A DNA stretch of 38,783 bases from Chitinophaga pinensis (GTDB lineage: Bacteria; Bacteroidota; Bacteroidia; NS11-12g; UBA9320): NCBI GenBank assembly GCA_945878925.1, contig CAMDXE010000007.1, forward strand, positions 1 to 38,783, in the 5' to 3' direction. The translations under genes were made by a program, and so were the position numbers. The notes beneath the pieces are model-generated. The model did no database searches. It saw only the letters and a program-made list of their open reading frames with translations, and was not told the origin of the DNA. This document shows, one piece after another, positions 34,901-38,783 of this stretch. The stretch's first letter is position 1. Every line of letters begins with the position of its first letter.

Positions 34901-35697
34901 TTTAATTTCAAAGCAACGGTTTCGATATCGTAAATGAACGGCAGCGTGTGGTTGCTTTCGAACACCTTTACATCGTTAACCCATACTTTTATGGCGGCCG
35001 ATCGGCCAATATTTAGGTGTATGCTTCGGTCGTCGATACAATTTATAAAGGTGTTGGCATAGTATACTGCATCCAAACTCATGGGCACCGCAGGCAAATG
35101 TTGCGAAAAAACAATGCGTCCGGTAGCGGCAGTGTAAAGTGGTGCCACCCATTTCAACCCTACGCCTTCGTAATTTTTATACACATTGGCCGGCAAATAT
35201 GGCTCGCTTTCGATGGGTTGAGGGATGCTAAATCCGCTTCCATTAATGTTTTTAAAAGGCCCGATGATGCTCCAATTAATCTTAGGAATTATGTTATTAT
35301 ATTTTTCCCATGATTTGGGTCTATCTCGATTTTTTTCACCCCAACTTATCGCATCCTCTAATTTATAAGTCAAGGTAGCCCAATCGGGGTAGGCCATGGT
35401 TTCGATGGTTTTATATTGGCCTCGATATAAGGAACTAAACAAAGCAAAAGTGTATGGATCCTTGACGTTTCGCAAAAGAACATTGATATAATTATCAAAT
35501 TCTATGGATGCCTGCGAGAGTTCCGATAAAATAATCATTCCGGTAAGCCCTTCATAATTTAACGAATCCTTCTGTAAAGTGGACGTAAACGATTTTTTTG
35601 CTTCCTCAAAATTATTTTTTTTGAGGGCCTCAAATCCCGATTGGGCAAAGGCCGACTGTATGATTAGAAGAAAGGCTAATATGGATAAAAAACGCAT
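31939..35697 (-). CDS. Giant DUF3857/transglutaminase-like protein with TPR repeats, exported
   Basis: 1252 aa. The signal peptide is MRFLSILAFLLIIQSAFAQ. TPR-like helices follow (about 20-110; again about 440-680, for example YFAPHLTSSYYDFGTYLKETG and PYQSGVYELLGDIAILEG). A DUF3857 domain spans about 690-860 and a transglutaminase-like core about 890-1000. The catalytic triad is visible: Cys in SACIGDCKDVATLM (about 934), His in SFDHVIVCY (about 979), Asp in YCDLTTNF (about 995). The C-terminal 200 residues are beta-rich. Such proteins are widespread in Bacteroidota with no settled function; the core may be a protease or cross-linking enzyme in the envelope. It is alone, with a 112-base spacer upstream. 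Confidence 0.88.
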   Translation of the reverse strand: MRFLSILAFLLIIQSAFAQSGFEALKKNNFEEAKKSFTSTLQKDSLNYEGLTGMIILSELSQASIEFDNYINVLLRNVKDPYTFALFSSLYRGQYKTIETMAYPDWATLTYKLEDAISWGEKNRDRPKSWEKYNNIIPKINWSIIGPFKNINGSGFSIPQPIESEPYLPANVYKNYEGVGLKWVAPLYTAATGRIVFSQHLPAVPMSLDAVYYANTFINCIDDRSIHLNIGRSAAIKVWVNDVKVFESNHTLPFIYDIETVALKLKKGNNRILIKNASQKNTEENEGPLSFRDDKNYEYDMLAIRFTEPDGKPIVDLNSSVAANYHNNGIDSFATTSHSLVNYFITKAANTDNLWLDYCLFKAFVGENKCKLGEEYFSQKSALHPSILFYKYLFAKFCQLNGKTEKVYELLSKSDDVNAPFFGMQYEKLQEINLETEPDKFFTALTKLSEISPSNIKVIFRYIDYFNKLGWPIEKDSFIYQTLRKYPLYKSDLRPSLSKYSETEERYGPAEALSLQKKAIKALKTGSHDDDFNTAIEYYKDRKKQDKVCALYKDKIYFAPHLTSSYYDFGTYLKETGKYDYAETILKTSLEIDPYQSGVYELLGDIAILEGNETKALSYFYTGLALGSGTGIFGYANGIDDKIEQIVGHVNIKKYFKTPTFNETLANPEWNKLAENEDAIILQYTKDCLLDTNNMATLGQTLMLKIIKESGIEKYNEMDMGFMGNLVSAKVIKENGTEINPEKSGNYLVVKNLEVGDIIQVEGNIKLEAESLFGKDFFHQHFIFFPSPVFFSKFEVLVPKGKFLGYKSHKIEGEPLKFSDSFNYDHYVWQHQKLQKIEDESAIPDYYDLYRSVSISTIKNWQPINEWYEQTTYQKTELTYEVKHVLDTLLRGSDSDFEKVQKIYNYITSKIRYSYVPFLNSRFVPKRPGNTLSACIGDCKDVATLMISMLHSQGIEAYYTLVKSNHSNRLEPVPSLSFDHVIVCYILNGQKNYCDLTTNFYPLYVLPEMDNDAIGLLIKPGENEVFRLPNDIIDSVKTRAKYEMDAELNLDRTLNVTIKAEYTGTAGGNLREQIFRTPPNKYSDFMSNYFGQDVFENCIYQKVDFLNLNDFSSPLKAVFDLSASGFADKVSGLYILRMPYMECIKKNKVFLENHRTNRVDLEKVLNIYSSEQIINFKIPMGYKLVELPSSINHRSAFSNYSVDFKSTGQILQVAKRQKFLKTIIEIDEFDLFKADYIKLGELDKFKIALVKK

Positions 35698-35739
35698 GGG
35701 CTTAGAAAAATATAAGTCAACGAAAATAGTTTATTTATG

Positions 35740-35786
35740 AGGTGTTTCGATTCGAATTATTAGGAACATTGGGGTTTGAAACGCCT
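35740..35786. repeat. Inverted repeat between the AlkB-like and DUF3857 genes
   Basis: AGGTGTTTC (35740-35748) and GAAACGCCT (35778-35786) can pair over 9 bp with one G-T wobble around a 29-base A+T-rich loop. It lies downstream of the AlkB-like stop on the minus strand and could fold at that transcript's 3' end; there is no T-run. Confidence 0.35.
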
Positions 35787-35809
35787 AGAAACGAAAAGGT
35801 GAAGTGCCC

Positions 35810-36841
35810 TTATTTTATGTGCTTTGCATTAAAATCGGCCAATTGTTTGTGAATTATTTTGCGCCACAAAAAAGGAATAGCCGCCACAAAAAACAAACCG
35901 GCATATCCCGATGGAAGTTTTGGCGATTCAGTATAATTTATCAAAGTATGGTATGGTTTCGAAGCATAATTATGATGGTCGGCATGCCTCGACAAGTCCA
36001 CTAAAAGAAATCGACTTGCAAATTGATTGCTCTCCCAACTATGCAATTCTGATGCGCGTTGTTTTTCGTCGCGCGTCAAACCGTAATGCTGAATGTAATT
36101 GACATATTCCAACAAAAAATTTGCTAGCAAGCCCTGAATAATCAATGCCAATAAAACCGCTGACCCCAAAAAATAAACACTTAAAATAATAACTAGCCCT
36201 TGAACACATATTTGCCTTACTACATAATGATATAAAAATATTGGGGCTATGCCTAATGCCTTTACCCGTTCTGTTTCTATTTGATAAGCGCCTTTTATTT
36301 GCCCACAAGCCGAGCGAATAAAAAAAGCATACAACGACTCGCCAAATTTGGCTGTGGCATTATCTTTGGCTGTGCCCACCCATCGGTGATGAACTGCCAA
36401 ATGCTCGATATAAAAATAAATATTTCCTGCAGTAAAAAGGAGAAACTTTCCTAGAAAACGGTCAAAAGGTTTTCGGCAATGAATAAATTCGTGGGCAACC
36501 ACTATGGCCGAAGTCCCCGAATTGAGGCCTGTACTAAATGCCGCTGCCACAATCCATACCCCATTAATGGTTTCATAATATATCCCGTAAAACAAACTTG
36601 AAATTGAAAGTATTTGCAGAGGGACATGGGCGTATAAAATTAATTTTGGCCAAGCATCTTGTTTAGATGAATTATGGTTGGACAGAAAAGCCGGTGTTAT
36701 CCATTCGAATATGGCCAAAATGCCCAAAGTATAGGCGGTGTTAAGCAAGGTGAATGCTCCCCCGCTAAGATTGCCAATTATTACAGCTATTGCCGGCGTA
36801 AAACTTAAAAGATACAGGCTATTTCGAAGCGTTGATTTCAT
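35810..36841 (-). CDS. AlkB-type membrane di-iron alkane monooxygenase-like protein
   Basis: 343 aa, integral membrane with about six hydrophobic helices. The histidine boxes of the alkane-hydroxylase branch of membrane di-iron enzymes are present: HEFIH (117-121), EHLAVHH (146-152) and LSRHADHH (283-290), plus NYIQHYGL (248-255), where alkane hydroxylases usually have NYxEHYGL. These iron centres activate O2 to hydroxylate a terminal methyl group. The Glu-to-Gln change and the HEFIHC first box set it slightly apart from proven AlkB. No rubredoxin or rubredoxin reductase gene is nearby, so the electron donor and substrate are unknown. It is one base downstream of a small lipoprotein-like frame. 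Confidence 0.85.
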   Translation of the reverse strand: MKSTLRNSLYLLSFTPAIAVIIGNLSGGAFTLLNTAYTLGILAIFEWITPAFLSNHNSSKQDAWPKLILYAHVPLQILSISSLFYGIYYETINGVWIVAAAFSTGLNSGTSAIVVAHEFIHCRKPFDRFLGKFLLFTAGNIYFYIEHLAVHHRWVGTAKDNATAKFGESLYAFFIRSACGQIKGAYQIETERVKALGIAPIFLYHYVVRQICVQGLVIILSVYFLGSAVLLALIIQGLLANFLLEYVNYIQHYGLTRDEKQRASELHSWESNQFASRFLLVDLSRHADHHNYASKPYHTLINYTESPKLPSGYAGLFFVAAIPFLWRKIIHKQLADFNAKHIK

Positions 36842-36842
36842 A

Positions 36843-37025
36843 TTAATTTTTTGTTTTTTGTTGCCAATATCGCATCATCGAATCTTCTTTTTCCTGGTCT
36901 CGTTTTTTTATGGCTTCAAGCACGTTGTTTTCTTTTTTTATTTCGGCAGAGGTTTGTTGGATTGGGCCAGTATTGCACGCTAACCCAATGGCCAAACAAA
37001 GGCTCCCCGTCCATTGCTTTTTTAT
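36843..37025 (-). CDS. Lipoprotein-like 60-codon frame without a normal start codon
   Basis: This frame is absent from the ORF track. From a stop-free point it reads IKKQWTGSLCLAIGLACN, a lipoprotein-type signal (basic start, hydrophobic core, lipobox GLAC), then a charged tail (SAEIKKENNVLEAIKKR, QEKEDSMMRYWQQ) and TAA. The stop is one base before the AlkB-like ATG (TAATATG), typical of coupled genes. The codon where ATG is expected is ATA (37025-37023); the only standard starts are TTG at 36995, which leaves no proper signal, and later ATGs near the C-terminus. Either ATA initiates, the start was recently lost, or the frame is accidental. Confidence 0.4.
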   Translation of the reverse strand: MKKQWTGSLCLAIGLACNTGPIQQTSAEIKKENNVLEAIKKRDQEKEDSMMRYWQQKTKN

Positions 37026-37032
37026 TACACTT

Positions 37033-37040
37033 CAAAAATA
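37033..37040 (-). promoter_or_regulatory. -7-like box upstream of the small lipoprotein-like frame
   Basis: The minus strand reads TATTTTTG directly after the T-run of the neighbouring terminator and 7 bases before the ATA codon. No TTG lies at the right distance, and T-runs make chance matches likely. Confidence 0.3.
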
Positions 37041-37070
37041 AAAAAGGCCGCCCAATTAGGCGACCTTTTT
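37041..37070 (-). terminator. Terminator of the alanine-rich lipoprotein gene
   Basis: On the minus strand AAAAAGGTCGCC pairs with GGCGGCCTTTTT (one mismatch) around CTAATTG-like loop sequence, with A- and T-runs on the outside. It lies about 25 bases after the stop at 37096. Confidence 0.85.
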
Positions 37071-37095
37071 GTTAAAGATTTTTAATCTACTTGAA

Positions 37096-37284
37096 TTACT
37101 TTGCAGCAGGAGCAGCAGCAGTAGTGTCAGCAGCAGCAGCAGCAGTGTCAGCAACTGGAGCTTCTTCAACAACAGCTTCTACAGCAGTTGAATCTACAGC
37201 TTCTTCAGTTGTTTCAGCAGCGTTGTTACAAGCTACAAATCCGAAAGTAGCGATGATGGCGAAAATTGCAATAAATTTTTTCAT
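37096..37284 (-). CDS. Tiny alanine-rich acidic lipoprotein
   Basis: 62 aa. The signal MKKFIAIFAIIATFGFVAC has lipobox FVAC. The mature part is only about 44 residues, almost entirely Ala, Thr, Glu, Val and Asp (EAVDSTAVEAVVEEAPVADT), with no fold expected. Alanines of the mature part are coded almost only by GCT, giving CAG-type runs on the plus strand, whereas neighbouring genes use GCC often. With a full promoter and a strong terminator this points to high expression. Such small, abundant lipoproteins are common in Bacteroidota; a spacer or surface-coating role is only a guess. The overlapping plus-strand ORF (37091-37366) is a shadow. Confidence 0.88.
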   Translation of the reverse strand: MKKFIAIFAIIATFGFVACNNAAETTEEAVDSTAVEAVVEEAPVADTAAAAADTTAAAPAAK

Positions 37285-37313
37285 GTGTGTGTATTTTTTT
37301 CAGTTAAACGCTG

Positions 37314-37344
37314 CAAAAATATTCATTAACCCTATACGATGCAA
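37314..37344 (-). promoter_or_regulatory. Consensus promoter for the alanine-rich lipoprotein
   Basis: On the minus strand TTG (37344-37342), a 20-base spacer and TATTTTTG (37321-37314) match the Bacteroidota consensus. The leader would be about 20-25 bases. Confidence 0.72.
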
Positions 37345-37352
37345 GTTGTTTT

Positions 37353-38657
37353 TTATTTTTTTCTGAAAAAAATAAAAATTGGTGTTCCTTTAAAATCAAA
37401 ATGCTCGCGTAAACGGTTTTCTAAAAACCGTTTATAGCTTTCGGCTACATACTGCGGTAGGTTGCAGAAAAAAGCAAAACATATTTTTTTGGTAGGCAAT
37501 TGGGTTATGTATTTTATTTTAACGTGCTTGCCTTTGGTGGCCTGAGGAGGCGTTTTTTCGATAATTGGCAATAGCAAGTCATTCAATTTGGAAGTGCTAA
37601 TTCGTTTCGACATGTTGTCGTATACCTCCAAGGCCATTTCCATGGCTTTAAATATTCGCTGCTTGGTTAGGGCCGAAATAAAAATAATGGGCACATCGGT
37701 AAATGGCGCAATTTTTCTTAGGATCTGTTCTGTATATTTTTTGGTGGTATTGGTTTCTTTGCCTTCCACCAAATCCCATTTATTTACCACAATAACAATG
37801 CCCTTGCCATTTTTTTGCGCCAAATGAAATAAATTAACGTCCTGGCTTTCTAAGCCATCTTTGGCGTCAATCAAAAGCATCACCACATCTGTATCTTCGA
37901 TGGCTTTTATAGAGCGCATTACACTATAAAATTCGATGTCCTCGTTCACCTTTCCTTTTTTGCGTATGCCCGCCGTATCAATTAATACAAAGTCTTTTCC
38001 AAAATAATTATAATGCGTATTGATGCTATCGCGAGTGGTTCCTGGAATGTCGGTAACAATGTTGCGTTCCACGCCCAAAAGCGCGTTGCACAAGGAGCTT
38101 TTGCCAACATTGGGCCTTCCTACAAGTGCTATTTTTGGAAGGGTGGTAGATTCGGCCGTTTCTTCTTCAGGCAATAGCTTTACTATTTCATCCAACAATT
38201 CGCCGGTTCCAAAACCAGATATGGATGCAATAGGAAAAACGCCATCAAATCCGAGCCCAAAAAATTCGTGCTGATTATCCATGCGCTTGCTGCTATCGGT
38301 TTTATTAACGGCCACAAACACAGGCTTGTTCGATTTTCGAACCACCAACCCAAATTCTTTATCTACATCGGTTACTCCGGCGGTTCCGTCAACCATAAAA
38401 ATTAAAGCATCGGCTTCTTTAATGGCTATTAAAACCTGGCTGGCAATTTCTTTTTCGAAAATATCCTTGGTATCGCTTACAAATCCTCCGGTATCTACTA
38501 CTACAAACTCTTTGCCTGTCCATTCGCATTTTCCATAATGACGGTCGCGCGTTACGCCGCTCATATCGTCCACAATTGCTTTTCTATCGCCCACCAATCG
38601 GTTAAAAAGGGTCGATTTGCCTACGTTTGGCCTTCCTACTATTGCTACTATACTCAT
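37353..38657 (-). CDS. der: Ribosome-assembly GTPase Der (EngA)
   Basis: 434 aa from the ATG at 38657 (MSIVAIVGRPNVGKST); the track's extra 27 residues are upstream spacer. Two GTPase domains in tandem are diagnostic. The first has GRPNVGKSTLF, DTGGF and NKTD; the second has VGRPNVGKSSLCNALLG, DTAGIRKKG and NKWDLVEG. A C-terminal KH-like domain follows (LPTKKICFAFFCNLP, YKRFLENRLREHFDFKGTPI). Der is needed for 50S subunit maturation and is essential in most bacteria. The possible 3' end of era directly upstream would match the era-der order seen in other Bacteroidota. Confidence 0.97.
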   Translation of the reverse strand: MSIVAIVGRPNVGKSTLFNRLVGDRKAIVDDMSGVTRDRHYGKCEWTGKEFVVVDTGGFVSDTKDIFEKEIASQVLIAIKEADALIFMVDGTAGVTDVDKEFGLVVRKSNKPVFVAVNKTDSSKRMDNQHEFFGLGFDGVFPIASISGFGTGELLDEIVKLLPEEETAESTTLPKIALVGRPNVGKSSLCNALLGVERNIVTDIPGTTRDSINTHYNYFGKDFVLIDTAGIRKKGKVNEDIEFYSVMRSIKAIEDTDVVMLLIDAKDGLESQDVNLFHLAQKNGKGIVIVVNKWDLVEGKETNTTKKYTEQILRKIAPFTDVPIIFISALTKQRIFKAMEMALEVYDNMSKRISTSKLNDLLLPIIEKTPPQATKGKHVKIKYITQLPTKKICFAFFCNLPQYVAESYKRFLENRLREHFDFKGTPIFIFFRKK

Positions 38658-38732
38658 CTTGTTGTGCCCCCTAACCAAATGGTTATGAGAATTTTTAATT
38701 ATTTCTATTTCAAATTTTATTAAGATTCGAAG

Positions 38733-38745
38733 CCCCACTTTGGGG
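38733..38745. repeat. Small hairpin CCCC/GGGG upstream of der
   Basis: CCCC-ACTTT-GGGG lies 12 bases beyond the stop of the partial upstream frame on the minus strand. It may end or attenuate that transcript; no real T-run follows. Confidence 0.35.
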
Positions 38746-38755
38746 TTGATGGCCT

Positions 38756-38782
38756 CTACTCCTTATATCCAAATCGCTTTAG
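38756..38782 (-). CDS. Possible last codons of era (cut by window edge)
   Basis: Only eight codons and a TAG are visible: LKRFGYKE. The ending is like the C-terminus of the KH-domain GTPase Era, and era often precedes der in Bacteroidota, so this is a reasonable guess. The fragment is far too short to be certain. Confidence 0.3.
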   Translation of the reverse strand, partial: LKRFGYKE

Positions 38783-38783
38783 T

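Noticed and set aside
36738-37075. Plus-strand ORFs (81 and 74 codons) upstream of the AlkB-like gene
   Set aside because: They run antisense through the AlkB-like start and the lipoprotein-like frame, are Phe-rich from T-runs, and have no recognisable domain.
37110-37150. CAG-type triplet run considered as a CRISPR-like or tandem repeat array
   Set aside because: It is explained by alanine codons (GCT) of the small lipoprotein on the minus strand; there are no spacers.
1-38783. Search for tRNA genes, CRISPR arrays, insertion sequences and prophage
   Set aside because: No T-loop/cloverleaf candidate outside coding genes, no regular repeats with spacers, no transposase, integrase or phage structural gene was recognised.

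Overview
The window looks like a chromosomal stretch of a free-living member of the Bacteroidota (Bacteroidetes). The evidence is the family content: a type IX secretion (T9SS) C-terminal sorting domain, DUF4476, DUF4175, DUF3857-transglutaminase, TlpA-like proteins with long N-terminal extensions, and a PIF1 helicase with an HRDC tail. Promoter-like sites of the Bacteroidota type (TTG, about 20-21 bases, TAnnTTTG) recur, Shine-Dalgarno sites are mostly absent, and base composition is A+T-rich. The exact genus cannot be read from the sequence.

Layout. Bases 1-732 hold the 3' end of a T9SS-exported beta-helix protein. Bases 983-2410 are the only clearly accessory part: two complete toxin-antitoxin modules in tandem, MazE/MazF-like and MntA/HepT. 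After a 335-base gap come a DUF4476 protein and a minus-strand operon of envelope enzymes: a TlpA-like thioredoxin protein, an M1 aminopeptidase and an M49-like metallopeptidase. Bases 9347-12829 hold an alkyltransferase-like DNA repair protein, an RlmD-type rRNA methyltransferase, an Asp-box (YCF48-like) lipoprotein and a small thioredoxin. Bases 12890-18903 are a plus-strand run: a SPOR-like membrane protein, a very large DUF4175 coiled-coil membrane protein, a biotin carrier protein and glyA.

Between glyA and an outer-membrane barrel-like gene lies a compelling candidate for an independent, structured, roughly 194-nt non-coding RNA (19066-19259). It has a consensus promoter, pairing 5' and 3' ends, several nested helices and a U-rich terminator. 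It is not in the ORF track and I could not assign it to a family; its size and pairing ends make a 6S-type RNA the first hypothesis.

The rest is mostly housekeeping: tilS, a long PurF-like amidotransferase with an altered oxyanion motif, accA, a PIF1-HRDC helicase, a cold-shock protein, an FkbM methyltransferase, a lipoprotein cyclophilin with pgk, a subtilisin-like protease with a large insertion, a 1252-aa DUF3857/transglutaminase protein, an AlkB-type membrane di-iron hydroxylase, a tiny alanine-rich lipoprotein and der, with what may be the last codons of era at the window edge. A 60-codon lipoprotein-like frame with no normal start codon lies just upstream of the AlkB-like gene and is also missing from the ORF track.

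No tRNA, rRNA, CRISPR array, insertion sequence or prophage gene was seen. All function calls come from reading motifs by eye; no database search was run.
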